Shown here in pieces: positions 1-14,099 of a stretch of DNA of 64,000 nt; the stretch's first letter is position 1; every line of letters starts with the position of its first letter. This DNA comes from Aphis gossypii. Its lineage: Eukaryota > Arthropoda > Insecta > Hemiptera > Aphididae. Made by a program: the position numbers and the translations under genes. The notes beneath the pieces were generated by a model that saw nothing but the letters and a program-made list of their open reading frames with translations, did not search any database and was not told where the DNA came from. The stretch covers positions 55,343,260-55,407,259 of the forward strand of contig NC_065530.1 in NCBI RefSeq assembly GCF_020184175.1. The letters run 5' to 3'.

Positions 1-718
1 CTTAGATACCTACCCAAGTTAAATATTTTAAGTCTCCAACAGTGTATATTATAATAATAGCTGTAAATAAGCTACTTAGATACGTGCGCACCACATTCCG
101 CACTGGAAAATAACAAGACGATACGTTTATAAATAAGGCTACGCTGAAATTTTATCTTAGGAGTGGGAAGTTTAATAAACCGCATTAAAGTCGACGCAAA
201 GGGCTGTTCATGTGTACATTGTTTGTTGATACGACTGTGTGTATTGAAACTTGAAAGCGATACATACACAGTATTATGTGAATTATAATATATACAATGC
301 GTGTACATTTAATAGTTATATTCCATTTTTTTTTCTTTTAAATTCCATATGATATTTTAGAACAGTTTTACTTGAATAAATATTTAATAACGGCCAGCGG
401 AGATAATATATTAGTCAACGTATAACGGCTATTAGCTATGGAAATTGATTTGAATAATCTGTGCACTTAAATTAACGCATCTGTTCACATTGTTTTAATA
501 GTAATCATGTTATTATTATTTAACTTAACCATAAATAAGTTTAGCGCTGTGAATTTGGAAAATAAATTTTAGGATCGTATTTGGCACGTATATAATTTGT
601 TAATTCGGCTTTTGTGAAATCATAAGAACCTCTTATAAATTGCTTAAATATTTTCGCTCGTTTAATTTAACACATATAATAGGTAGGCATATTACTATTA
701 TAATTTTGAGGTAAAAAT
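1..718. other. AT-rich non-coding DNA
   Basis: No gene is supported. A 78-codon minus-strand frame (308-72) has no splice sites, motif or coding-like composition. Confidence 0.5.
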
Positions 719-747
719 AAAAAATACGCAATAGCTGCGTATTTTTT
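719..747. repeat. Perfect 12-bp hairpin with T tract
   Basis: AAAAAATACGCA (719-730) and TGCGTATTTTTT (736-747) form a perfect stem around a 5-base loop ATAGC. It has the form of an intrinsic terminator, but in an animal genome this is probably chance or a folded-back remnant. Confidence 0.5.
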
Positions 748-1559
748 TTTATAAAAATATTAGCTATACGTGAACCACACTTTCGACGTACACATATATA
801 TACACCATACAGTATACACCCGTCAACTACGGCACGCAATGCCATTGTTATAAGGAATAACCTATACACTTCCATCACTTAAAACTTTTATTAAAACAGG
901 GTCATCCAGTGTCATAAGTGTTTCAGACTAGTTATGTTATTAATTTGCTGAAAGTGTCAAAGTTTGTGAATGGTTTAAAAGTAATTAGGTTATTTTTGAA
1001 ATATAAGGAAGCAACGTGGCACATTGTTTATAGAGTAACGGGCGAGGAGTAAACAACAATGTTATATGTTTTTAGTATAATATCAGTTTCATTAAATTAA
1101 AACGGGAAAACGCCATTGCACTAACGTCATCCGGTGTGAAATGTTGTCACAAAGGAAGCGCAAACGAACAAAAAAAAAAAAATTGTACAAACAATTGTGA
1201 AAAGATGAAAAGGAAATTCACATTTTAACTATATAAAGTTCATAAGTATCATAAATCAGAACTAAAATGCGCGTGGTCGGGTTTTAGGGTGAGCTGTGGT
1301 GATATCTAAAATGGGACCCTTGGATTTTGTCCGAAGTATATAATATATTTATCAGGATAATATGTAAAACGCAAAATATGAATACGCTCGTAAAATCACA
1401 TTTTCGGGCAATAAAGTAAATGCATTTATCATAGTACGAACGTTTTACGATTTTTTGCAGTATAGAAAAAACCGTTATTCGCGATAGTATTAAATGTGTT
1501 ATCAGTTAAACGTATGTACTACGTGAGTACAATTTGAGAGCGATTATCGAGATAAGAAC

Positions 1560-2150
1560 GTGAGATGGGACGGATAGAAATGCGAGCAAATGATGGAGTT
1601 CCCGACGGTCGACTACCGCGTCGGATGTAAACTTGTATATAACAATAATAATTGTAATAATATTTTCCTCCATTCATTTTTTTTTTTTTTTTGACACGAC
1701 AGTTTTCCGGTAAACGACACCTCGCTTTACTGCACAGTTACATTTCATATCGTGCAGCACAAGAATTGTGTCGTTTTAAAGTTTCCGTGACTACGAGAGT
1801 ATAATATATAGGTGTATAATATTATGTGGGGTTGCGCACAGACAGATACAATTTTATAAACATTTATATAACGATGAACGGTGTGGTAGTTTCTGTTGAG
1901 ACGATATTAAAACTCGGGTTAACGAACCGCAAAACGCGACGCTTTACGACAACATCGACTACCATATCATATAATATACATGTACTGTATACATGAAAAT
2001 GTGGTCAGAAAACTCCCGAGACAGATAAGAGAACACTCGCCGCTCGTCGGATGAGAAGATACATAACACTATTAAACGTCGCTCAAAAACTTCTTCGAAC
2101 AGAATCGCCGTACAATGTACAAAATGCGTACACTGTACTAACAGCACTCA
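1560..2150. other. Weakly CpG-rich block, unassigned
   Basis: CpG is raised around 1595-1630 and 1930-2115. A 62-codon minus-strand frame (2147-1959) is open but shows no splice sites or family motif. Nothing more can be supported. Confidence 0.2.
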
Positions 2151-4473
2151 ATCTTTCAATTACCCTTAAACACTGGGCCTAGTGTACAACTACGCATACA
2201 CACACACATATACGCGAATATTATTATTGTTTGTACAATAATGTGACATGTCGTTTCTGATATTATGTATTTATAGAGAACAGTCTTTGAACAAAACACA
2301 AACAATCGGTACTGGTATAACTACAGAATGATTCGCCAGGCATGGCGACTTCCATTTTATAATTTAACGATGAATTTATTCAAATTCTGATTTTTAAATA
2401 TACTCAAATTTATTTTTGAATCCTGGGAATTTTTTTTTTACTACCTTACACTAACCTGTCTTGTGGCGATACAAACTTCTGTATTTTAAAAAAAAAAGTT
2501 TGCCAATTTTTACCGTAAATTACCTAATGGATATTTTAAAAAATATTGATATACCAAATTCAAAATTTGGACGAGTAATTTTTCCTTTATTAAAATTTTT
2601 ATATTAAGAACAATAGTTTTATTATACTTGGACCATACATATTTATAGCTTAATATAAATTACTTAAATTTTCAAATTATTATAGCCTCCATTATTCACA
2701 TCTTCCAAACGCACCCTAGATTTAGCTATTACCCTTAGTCCATAAAGAATTTATATTTATATTTTGATTTTGATAGTTCATTATTTTTTGAAAACTATTT
2801 TTTAAATAATTTACAGTAAAAAAGGAGGATTGTGTTGTGATTTTTGATCAGCAGCAGCTTGCAGTATTTCCACTGGACACTTCTTAGCACTACAAATATA
2901 TCTTTAAATTTTTTAAAGTGGTCTTTAAGTATACTTAAATATTTACTTTCTTTAATCTAAAAATCAGATTTTATTTGAACATGTTTGGTGAATCATACTG
3001 TATACCTACAGCTGCTTGGGTAGTTCACATCCTTTGTATTTATTGTGTCGTTTTCTCGGAAGCCACATACGTCACAGTAAGTCATTTCAAGATAAATTCG
3101 ACTTGTTATATCATTATTTACATCAGCTCTTTTATACTTTCAGTTATTATTGTCAGGTACTACATCACAATCTTCTGTGCTCGATGACGGATGCACGAAA
3201 AATTCCAATAACATAAGTAAAAATAATATCAAACGAGTTTAAAACCTACTTTGACACTCTACTATTAGTTCTATACTAGAATAATATTACAGCAAAAAAG
3301 TAGAGGAGAACTTTCTAGAAAGTCACAAAACTTAGATTTACTGTCTTTATACTACTATCGTATAATATTATGTATACATTTTCGGAAAACATGAAAACAT
3401 TACTGTTTGCCCATGCGATACACGCCTGAGCAATGAGCAGAGTTTATTTTCGTCGAATTTAAACAATGCGGAAGTAATATTATAGCTATATTTGATTTAA
3501 AAACTATATTAAATCAGAAATATTATTTTGATGCAGCAGGCGGTATATACATTTTTAATAAGTCTGTTGGCTGATGACGTAACTCTCCAAGGTACATTAT
3601 TATATTATTATATATGATTCGCAGTTAGAGTCGCCGAAGGCTGGCATTACTTCAACGTTAACTTTAAGGAATCATACTTTGAGTTTCTAAATGACATATT
3701 ATAACAGACAGTCGGATAGATAGACGGATTGCAAATCGAATCTTAACGACTTAAACAACTTAACGACGTATATTCGCTTTAGACATAAACGAACAATGAC
3801 GTAGAAAAATAATAGGATTTGTAAAAATAAAAAAAGCTGATAGGTATATATATTTATATATATTTTTTTTATGTTTATAAGAAGAAAGAAAAAGGTACAT
3901 TAGAACCAAAACGATTGGACTAGAACAAATAAGAAAACGCTCGTTGAAAATATTACGAAATCAAAATAAGATTATATAGATACTCATTAGTTCCCAATCC
4001 AAATAATATAATTTAAAATGTCTGAGTACGATATAATGTGACTTTATGAAAAAATAATAATGAAACTAGCAAACAGAATTATTTGAATACTTTAACTGTA
4101 ACCATATTTATATCTAAAATGTGTAAAGGTAATGTTTTCAAATGGATCGTTAATAATAATATTATAACTGAAAGCGAAGAATTTAAATTTTCCTCGAATG
4201 CTACTGTGCGATGTGCGCACATTACACCTACAGGGCTATTGAAATTAAAATTGTATTTTTATTTATGTATAATAATATTTACCTATATCTACAATACTGC
4301 AGTAACATCGTTTACAATCCGTCAGATAATGGAAATTTCAAGTGCATATATATTGTGCAACCGTGGGCTATGCCGTCATACAATAATACTTAACTTAACA
4401 TTCAAACGCCCGAAATACCTACTAAAATGTAATAATTTTATTTCGAATTTAATAAACGAGAAACATTGTATAT

Positions 4474-4506
<33 letters not shown>

Positions 4507-4929
4507 TATATATAGCCATCCAAAGTACAATTGATTTGTTGTCAGTAAGATAAACTCACGATGCATACCTCCTACTGGCGTATGTCGAAAAAATATAAAT
4601 AAACGTCAAGGGTGGATTCAGTTCCGTATAGAATAATATTTCAGAGAAAACATAGAAAAAAGTATAGGGATAACATGTCTTCGGTAAAAATAATAATGAC
4701 AAGCAGGAAAACATAATACTAGTATGGCTGCTTATAATATGATATATGACAAAAAACTTTTTCAAACATTAAAATTGGTATTTTAATAAAATAAAAATTA
4801 TCGTAATTGATGTTTTTCAATTCTGTAATTATTTATGAGTAATTTATTGAGGGCTCACAATATATTTTGTAAACGCTTTATAGTTAGACGGAAAACTAGT
4901 CTTTGAATATCAAAGCAATAATATAAATA
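2151..4929. other. AT-rich non-coding DNA
   Basis: No gene is supported. The longest open frame (4083-4553, plus, 156 codons) runs into the (TA)n tract, and its product is a chance Ile/Tyr-rich string. Confidence 0.5.
4469..4514. repeat. (TA)n microsatellite
   Basis: A nearly pure TA tract of about 46 bp with two interruptions. Confidence 0.9.
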
Positions 4930-5270
4930 ATTGTGTTTGAAAAACGAATTTTTGCAGACCTCAATTCACTCAGAAGCGACCAGAGTTTTATCTAAAACCG
5001 ATGGCCGTTTATAATTCATCAACGTTTTCCTCAATATTTTCTCAATAAATATTCAGAAATTGGAAAAATAACCTTTTCTAAAGTAACGCACCTGTGTTGA
5101 ATTTAAAAACTTAAAGTGGTATTATATTTCAATGTGGTGAAACACACTTTTATATATTATAAAAGAAGAGTTTATTTTAAAAAACCAAAAAGCCTTTACC
5201 GAAAAAAATACATATCGCTGTAGAATCAATAGCTTGTTCCACTCAGAATCTAAAATTGAATGAGAAAATA
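4930..5270. repeat. Probable repeat fragment
   Basis: The left part contains CACTCAGAAGCGACCAGAG and the right part CACTCAGAATCTAAAATTG. 'CTCAGAATC/CTCAGAAGC' phrases of this kind recur at the edges of aphid repeats. No terminal duplication or coding frame is visible, so this is a low-certainty call. Confidence 0.3.
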
Positions 5271-8200
5271 ATTATCTTATTACAATTTTTACATACATGG
5301 TATATATTTTTATTACATTCATCATATACCTAAAATCATAATATAATGTAATGCAAATAATAAATGTACAATACATCATCGTCCATCATGTTCAAAAGAA
5401 ATCTTACCAGGCTTGAACTACTTTATAATATAATAATATACGTGCTTTGTATTTCAGCATAAACGGGAAATTGACCAGTCGATGTAACATGTAATAAGTT
5501 AAACCCTCTCTAATCATTATCTTGACTTATATGAATATTGACTAGCGTCAGGATTTCAGGGCTGTATTTTCAATACGAGCATCTTAAGTGAGTTTCTCGG
5601 ATACAATACAGTTATATCCTGTATCCAGATAGAGCTATGGGAAGCATTAAGCATTATGTGTTGGGGTGTATTTTTAATCCACGTGTCAAATACTTTATAA
5701 GATGTTTACTGCAAAAAATTCTCGTATACGTTAAACAGATATTTTAAAACATTAATTTTATTTTCTAAATATTAATAATTGTAAATAATATGAATATTTA
5801 GTCTAAACATATTCCCACAAACACCAGATAACTTATTATGTACGAAAAATATTTCATTTTTGATGAAACATATTTTAAAACTTAAGAAACCACTGACAAC
5901 TGTTACAATAATTAAATATTAATAACATAATACAATTAAGACAATTACATTTGTTAAAATAATAAAAATAAAATATTATTTATATATTTTTATTTTCAAC
6001 TAGTGATAATTCGGTTTCACTTATAGTATACATAATATTATTATTAAGTATAAAGAATATATTATTTTATATTATAATAATAAAATAGATTTGATTGACG
6101 GTTATTATATTTTTCTATGAGATTATTATGCGTTATAATAGTACAATCAATAAACTTAGTATGGTAGACGATGGGAGTATAACAAACATCTAATATAGTT
6201 CTACAATTATAATTAAGCAATGTTGTAAGTATTAAATATTTTTTTTGGTCGTTTCATTGTGATATTTTTCCCTTGGACATAATGATTTACGCTTTCCAAT
6301 CGTGAAAAATAAATAAATCATGAAATAATGATAAAAACAATAGAGCACTTATATTAAAAATTATTTATGGGGTTAATAATCACTCGTATAACTGAAATTC
6401 TAATAATAAAAAAATTCTGGGAAAGGAAATTTCTCTCTCATTTATTACTTGCTGTAAATACATAACTTAATTCCAGTAAGTGTACCTAGTAGAAAGTATT
6501 TAGATAGCAATAATTTTATAGAGTTATTTTTTTCTTGTAGTTATCATGTTTGTAAGTTGTTATAATGATTTGAGTGTTTATAAAAACTTTAAAAATATAA
6601 TGAAATTATACGATGGTAAAGGTTTATTTTTATAAAAAAAAAATGTTTAAATTTATTTTATGTTGTTAAGAGCACTTAATAATTAAATTTTTTTATAAAT
6701 AGTATTATTAATACATTTTTTTAAAACTTATTTATATCTGTTATTTTATTTTATTTTATATTTATACATATCGCCTAATTTTTATCAGTTTAAGAATTTA
6801 AAGTTAAAATATTTTTGTTTACTTTAAAAAAATATTGTTTACAAAAGAACAAGTTGGTTCAATTTATAAAATGGGTAATTTCAGATAATGGTTATAAGTT
6901 ATAACATATGCATATGTTAATATAACGAGCAAATATTCTTACATTTTATTTTTACCAATATAATATAACGAATTTAATTTTACTTATTTATACATGAATT
7001 TACCATAGTTTAATCTGACGTACAATATGTATGACATTACAAAGAAATAAATAAATTTAAATTTTCTTGAGAATAAACTTTTTATTTATGTATTTTATAT
7101 ATATATATATATATATATTGTACGTGTATGTTGGAATACATTTATACAATATATATTTTTTGACGTAATTGTAAATAAAAATATTATAAATATATATTTA
7201 AGAATATAACTAGAATACTGTACGTACACACAATAAAGTGACACATCTTATTATACTCATGATATTATTGATTCATTTTATAAACTAAACAAATAAAACA
7301 ATATTTTTTAGCACTGGAATAAAAAAAAAGAATACATATTGTACATGAATAATACTTGAAAAATTAAATGACCACTATTGGTCCTTGACAGTACATTTTT
7401 AATGTCAAACAAAGTATCAAAAATGAACTTGCAAGTACTACAGAATTAAAAAAAAAAAAGAATTTTATGCAACAAATACAAACGACATTTTCTATTCAAT
7501 TGGTGTAGTCTGCGCAGAAGTACAGAGATACTGAAGACTGGCAAGTATGTAATGTTTTGATTACAAACGTTTCAACGTACGAGTGAAAAAGATAAATATT
7601 ATAAACATCCTTCATAGCCATAGGTTGAAAAAACCAGATCAGAAAAGTGAAATACCTGGTTTTATTTATCAATTTTATCTAAAAGTTAAATTGGTACAAT
7701 ATTAAAATAGCAATTTTTTTCTACAAAATATATGGTTGAAATTAAAACTTTGTCATTTTCAACCAATATTACTAAACATTTATTTTATGTATATATTTTT
7801 GATATTTAAAAAATAAAATACAAAAATTAATTATTATATATAAAAAATAATACTGAAATATTAAAAGTTGAATTAAAGTTTCAATTTTCAGTAGGTTCAA
7901 CATAATGATTATTATTATTCGTATTTAATACAAAATAAAATATATACTTAATCATAAACATGAAAAGGTATAGATATAAAAATTACAGAAACAGATGAAA
8001 CAAAAGCCCAGCAGTAAAAACTTCATTCCTTATTATTCTCTTAACTTCGATCACTAACATGTGTATGTATACTTAGAAAATCATAAGTACAAAAACACCT
8101 TCTAGACAACGAGTGAATAAGTATAGTATATAGCAATTCAAACAATTTTTTTCTATTAGATTTGAGTTGAGAAATTTAATAAAAAGAAAACCTAAGGTAG

Positions 8201-9069
8201 AAAGTAATCATAAAACTTAATTATAGAACTTTATTAATAAAACCTAAATAAAATTGTTGCAAAACACGTAAAAATAAATAACTTTCCTTAAAACCTACCT
8301 TTTGAAGTATGAAATCATTTTTATTTTACATTGTTTTATTTGCACAATTTCGAGTAATACTATTAATGAATTAAGTTTATGATTAAAAATGAATGCCAAA
8401 TAGATCACAGGAAACGGGATTGAATTTTTATTTTTGATGTTTGTCTAAACTTTTAAGTGGATATAAAATAAGCTATACGATTCTTTAGTAAAATTGTAAA
8501 CAGATAAAGCAATAATTAACTGTAGAATTAAAACTGACAACCCTTTAATGTTTTTTTACCAATTTTAAACATAAAAATAATTTTAAATAAAACATAAAAC
8601 TAAACATATATAACTATAACATGGGATTAATTTAAATATTAAATAAAAATAGTTTTGATAAGAATAAATTATAACTTGTATATTAGCACACTGATTTTGG
8701 TACATATTAACACATATAATAAATGTAATTACTGTAAGTATTTATTATATGAATTATAGAATTATCTCAAATTTTAGTAAATACTATGTCAAGTAGTTAT
8801 ATATATATATTATGTATAATATTAATTACATATTTAACTTTATTCGTATGCATTTATTTGTCTAAATTCAATATATCATAGGTCGATCTTTAAAACAGTA
8901 TTTTTTTGATTTAAGTATAAAATGTTTCAAGTACTTTTATACTATAGTATATTACACACACACAAACAAATGTAAATTCAAAAAAAAAAAGAAACTGCAT
9001 CATATACGCTTATCTAACTATATTATAGACACCTATGGTCTTATTACGAATTTATAAGCGATGATAAGT
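5271..9069. other. AT-rich non-coding DNA
   Basis: I see no gene, RNA or bounded element. A/T homopolymers and one (TA)n tract are all it holds. Confidence 0.55.
7095..7119. repeat. (TA)n microsatellite
   Basis: A pure TA tract of about 25 bp. Confidence 0.85.
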
Positions 9070-9115
9070 TATCGAATTCCAAACACGGTTCTCAGCGGAG
9101 CTCAGTTATCAAAGT
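9070..9115. repeat. Short repeat remnant with TTCTCAGCGNAGCT core
   Basis: The phrase 'acggttctcagcggagctcag' shares a TTCTCAGCGNAGCT core with 38868-38885. Two copies of a GC-rich 14-mer in AT-rich DNA suggest remnants of one repeat family. Confidence 0.35.
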
Positions 9116-9759
9116 GTTGATATCTTATTAAAATATTGGAAATGTTATAAAACAAAAAATAAACAATCATGAATAAATTCTATTAAAGTATATATGTTAC
9201 AAATAACAAATAATTACAATGAATAAATTATTTTGAAATAAAAAGTCAAGGCTTATGATAAATCAGAAAATTAATAAAAACATAATCGTCGAATTCAATT
9301 TTTTATAGATAAATCTTTAATGCTTTAATAGTTTGAATGGTAAGATTGAAAATGCTTAACTCACGGTTTTATTCGTGACAGTACCAATTCTCATGTCATA
9401 CCACTTCATCTCCCTTTATCATCCAGCAAACGAAAGTATCGATATTAAATTATTATTGTATAATTGATATTAAAATATGCTATTATTAAGTGTTCAATTG
9501 AAATGAAATCTATAGGTTGGTACTTCTCGTTTTATCCCGGTTTCATTTACTCACTTGTCAACTAATCGTATTAACTAAAAATTTCCGAAATTTATTTATG
9601 TCTTACATAACTCGGGCGATTCAGTCGATAGAGTTCATTGTTGTTATATTACGAAAAATAATATCCGGTTGGGCTACATTACATTATTTTATGTTATTTT
9701 CGGTTGGTGTTCTTCTAACTTATATCGATATGTATTTAAAGACTTATATTTTCTGAAAC

Positions 9760-10170
9760 GTCATTGAAGTTGTAAGACCGATTGAAATCAATCGCGAACA
9801 TTGACCGCCACAATGACCATCGTTGTAACTTGCAATCACGAGAGCGCATGAGATGTTGGCACTGTTTTAACGTTTTGTAAAAAGCGGCCAAAGCACCACC
9901 ACCGTCGCCACCATACAGCTGGCAAACGGACAAATGATCAACGCTACCAAATGTGTCCCAATACTATGGCATGCACGAGCTTAGGCGGACAATTTCGAGG
10001 GGTGTCCGATTTACGAATTTCCGCTTAAGTGAAGGCTATACGACCGACCACAAGACGTGTAACCCTTCTCGACGTGTGGTCGCTCACTTAACCGAATCTA
10101 TTTCTTGTGTGCCCATCGCGTTTGACGACGTTAGTATGCGCAAATAGTGTGAAGCTCACCCACCCGAAAT
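9760..10170. other. GC-elevated block, unassigned
   Basis: This block of about 400 bp stands out in G+C and CpG. A minus-strand frame of 65 codons (9933-9736, with YGGDGGGALAAFYKTLKQC) and a plus-strand frame of 64 codons (9953-10147) are both open, but neither shows splice sites, a family motif or biased codon use. A near-inverted pair 'cgcttaagtgaa' / 'gctcacttaac' sits in the right half. It may be a promoter, a non-coding transcript or an old insertion. Confidence 0.3.
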
Positions 10171-11747
10171 ACCGAACCTTAGTTAGATTTTTAAATAATT
10201 TTCAACTCCAATAGTCATTCTGAAATCGATCGTCGTATTTATGTGTCCAAGTAAACATAGATAATATTATGTCCTTGGCGAATGCTTTTATTTCAGATTA
10301 GTTATAAAAGTATCATTTCAGTCAATAAGATCAATTAAATAAAATGGTATAATAGTTATTTAATAACATTATTTATTATACGAAGATAAACAAATAAAAG
10401 GTACATTGACTATCATATTATTATGCAAATATTTTTAATTCCTGACACAAATATTATTAACAAATTTATAGGCATGCTCATAATTATTGTGCTCTAATGT
10501 CGTTATTAATTAATTTTAATCAATTTCTGAAATTTTCAAATAGGTATTTAAAAATACAATTTATCGAATACACCTTTATTATATCAGATGACTAATAAAT
10601 ATGTATGCCTCTCTATATAGTTATAATACCTATGTCATAGTTTAATCTAATAATTGCATAAGTATGATAATATTATTATTATAAGCTATTACAGGATTAA
10701 ATTTTAGCCAATGGGATTGGAAAGAAACAATGGAAAGTGATAATAATTTAAAAAAATTTCTTATGGTTTTATAAGAAGCATCATTCTATAATATCGTACA
10801 TATAAGCAGTTTAGAAGAAAATGTATAAAATCGTGACAAAATACAAAAATAGAAGTATAATTCATTGCATTACTTAATTTTTAACCCTATAAATAATGAG
10901 CGTAATTCAAATAAGAACTATATACAAAGTGGTAGGGAAATTAAAAGTAATTGCCTTTTTTAGTTGTCAAACCTATGAACTTAATGTTGAATTATTTAAT
11001 ATAAAATAATTTAATTGTTTGTTCTACTCGATGTATTTGATTTAGACGGTACCTATCTACGTTTGATATATTGACTTTTTTGTTTTTTTTTAAAACCAAA
11101 TTAAGTAACCTGTTTTTTATTTTGTTTCGTTTTAAAATGTAGAATGTTTTTTGATTGTCACACAAACTAACACCCCATCCGTGTTCACTATTGACACTGT
11201 AGTCATTATGGTAGTACCATTAAAAATGTTTAACAATCAATAGAATTATAATCGAATCACAAGTATGTAAGGTAAAAATTTTGTCCATATAAATTGTTAA
11301 AATTGTCAAATATATAATAAATTATATAAATTGTATTAAATTATAAATGTGAAGTAAGTTGTTTTTCGATTTAAAAATGTGTAATCAATTACAAAATAGC
11401 TGATATGTTTTCTAAAACCAATAATAATATAGTACTCGCTTTGAATCTTTGAGATTAATCAGATCATTTATTATCAATTCTTAAAATGTTTTGAATACGC
11501 CCAAATGTATTTTATCGTACAATATAATATCATGACATATCCGTTTGGCATATTATTGTCAAGTAAAATATTTTTGAATTCAGATTTTAGTCTGCCAGTT
11601 AATGCTTACGTTATATCGATTCTCAAAAAATAACAAATAATTTGTTCTGCTCCGATTATTTGGTATATAGCCCAACTGAAAGTCATATGGTTGTAGTATT
11701 TTGATCACAATGATCGTATATTATTCTTTATAATTTTTATACTTTTA

Positions 11748-11766
11748 ACATGCCATCATGGCATGT
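11748..11766. repeat. Short palindrome
   Basis: ACATGCCA and TGGCATGT pair around TCA. The stem is only 8 bp and no role is implied. Confidence 0.4.
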
Positions 11767-11929
11767 CGTTATGGAACAATTCACTATCAAGTATTTAAAT
11801 TACGAAATAATTTTGGTTATTTAGTATTTTTATCTATACCAGATAATTGCCGTTATAATAAGGAACGAAATAATTCTTAGGAAATTTGTTTACAATCCCA
11901 TTTAAATTATTTTTTATTTCATTTGAAAA

Positions 11930-11980
11930 AGCTCCACTTTCTCCTTCCCTTTGATCCACCCCTGACTAGATTTCGTAGAA
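11930..11980. repeat. Possible mobile-element tail
   Basis: A C-rich phrase (cactttctccttccctttgatccacccctga, in part) stands alone in AT-rich sequence. Such phrases occur at the ends of hemipteran repeats. Family and ends are unknown. Confidence 0.2.
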
Positions 11981-14099
11981 TTTTCTTTTATTTCCAATTT
12001 AGTGATGAATAATTTGATATAAATTGGTAAAATAGATAAATGTACGACACTTTAAGAAGTGTCTGCGTATAGGTACACCTTGATAGAAAAATATATGGAT
12101 AATATTTAGGACAATTATTTATAATGGAAAAACTAATTTTTGAGATAATCTAGGTTATTTGTTTCAATTTTTTTAATAGTGTCAATATCGATACTGAAAA
12201 AAATATTGAGTTTGAATAGCTCGGTGTGACAGTCATCTATTAAATATAATATATAATTATTTACAAATTCTTTTATAATGCTATATTGCTATAACAGTGG
12301 ATTAAGATTTAAGAGGCGTGTTAACTAAATAGGGTACTAATATTCACTATATTATAGGTATAAACAATTATGGGGTGATGTAAATTTGTTTCAGATTTTG
12401 AGTGAAGCGACGAAATAATAATATACTTATTCCGATTTATATAACTATTATACCTAAGTGTAAATAAATGTGTATCGATTTACTGTTACATTAATCGTGT
12501 TACACGATGAATATTCAATGTATTTCAATGTTTACTCAGATGGTTATATTTTTTATTTTTCATTTCAATCACATAAAATGAAATAATATTATTTCAAAAA
12601 AAAAAAAATCAAAAAAATTCTAGTATATTATAATATGGAGTCATAATACGTGTTTGCGTATATGTATAGTATTATAATGTATACAATATGTAGTAGGTAC
12701 CTATATCGTATATGATACATACATATTACCTGCCTACAATATAATATTATGAACGAAATTATTGTTTCGTATTGTTTATAATATTTACACAAGTAGTTTT
12801 GTAATCATATCAAAGAACATGATAATTATAATATTTGAGATTTTTTATTCGATAAATACAATTTTAATACATATTCTTATATTATTTATATGCACTTACA
12901 AGAAATGATGAATAAGAAAAGATTTAAAGGGTATAATTACCATTCACACGATGAAGTGCACATAATATATTTTTTTTTGTGTGTGTATATTTTATTTCCG
13001 CCATATTATTATCGTATACAATGCTTTGAAAGTTGTTTACGACATCAACACATCATGATGGAAACTGAATGATAATTTGAATTAGATATATGATATGAAC
13101 CTATAAACTAATTTAAAATATCGAATTCGACGAATGCAATAGGTACTCACACTTAATCGTCCACAACTTTAGAATTGTACTCGAAAATAGAGTAAGTTTA
13201 TATAACGCTGTTTTCATAAATAACTAAGGATATGATAGAGAGGGTGGAAATATAATGGGTATATGGAGTGATAGGTGCAAAAAAGAAAAAAATATTATAA
13301 AATAGGATATTCACAGAGTGGGAAAAATTCTTGAACAAAATCTAAAAAAGATTATTATATTTTAGGGGAAAATGTTCATCCTGGATAAATCAAACGAACA
13401 ATAGAAACTGTTACGAAACGAGTACAATATGTCATATTTATATGTAAAAAGACATACTCCAAATTCCATATACTCCAGTAAAGCAACAATAGTGAGCATG
13501 AAAAATAAAATGTTATTTTTGCTCTTATGTAAAAGAAAAAGTGACTTAGTGGAATGGTTGTACACAATGTGTACAGTCATACAGACGATGATGCAGAGAA
13601 CGCAACATGAAGAGAAGTCTTCACAGATATATGGAAAATTTATTCGCTTAACTGTAGTATATATTGTGTGGAGAGTAAAGTAAGTGAAGTAGACTATAGA
13701 GTACGCAGTGAGTATGCGCATTAGTCGTAATTGGTGGGCGATGATTGGTACTACGTCATTCTAAGACTTCTTTTTTTCCAAAACTCATTTTCCATCCATC
13801 AAAATAATTTTTTTTGACAATACTATTTCCACTTCTTCAATAAAATACAATCGTGATTGATTACATAATATAATTTTATATGTACTATAGTTCTTAGTTA
13901 ATAGATTATTATTAAGTTACAAAATTGAGTAACTATTTGTTACTTAAAAATTCATGTTTCTCTCTCGGTAACTGTATAATACTACATTCATAAAATACGA
14001 ACATTTATGAAAAGATTTTTTTTTCATATTATCTCGACGCACTTAGTGTGTCGGTTAAATGATTTCCAAGAAATATGAAAACCTTATATCATGAATGTT

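Larger units (their letters stand above)
10171..14099. other. AT-rich non-coding DNA
   Basis: Open frames exist on both strands at 13362-13721 (up to 119 codons, minus), but they overlap each other and lack motifs and splice sites. No gene is supported. Confidence 0.5.

Noticed and set aside
719..747. Hairpin with T tract as an intrinsic terminator
   Set aside because: All other evidence says animal nuclear DNA, where such terminators are not used; it is listed only as a hairpin.
4083..4553. 156-codon plus-strand open frame, the longest in the window
   Set aside because: It runs into a (TA)n tract, has no motif or splice signals, and its residues are the Ile/Tyr/Asn mix expected from AT-rich noise.
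13362..13721. 119-codon minus frame overlapping an 84-codon plus frame
   Set aside because: Both strands are open at once, no family pattern is visible, and the hydrophobic residues follow from T-rich codons. A chemoreceptor remnant was considered but nothing supports it.
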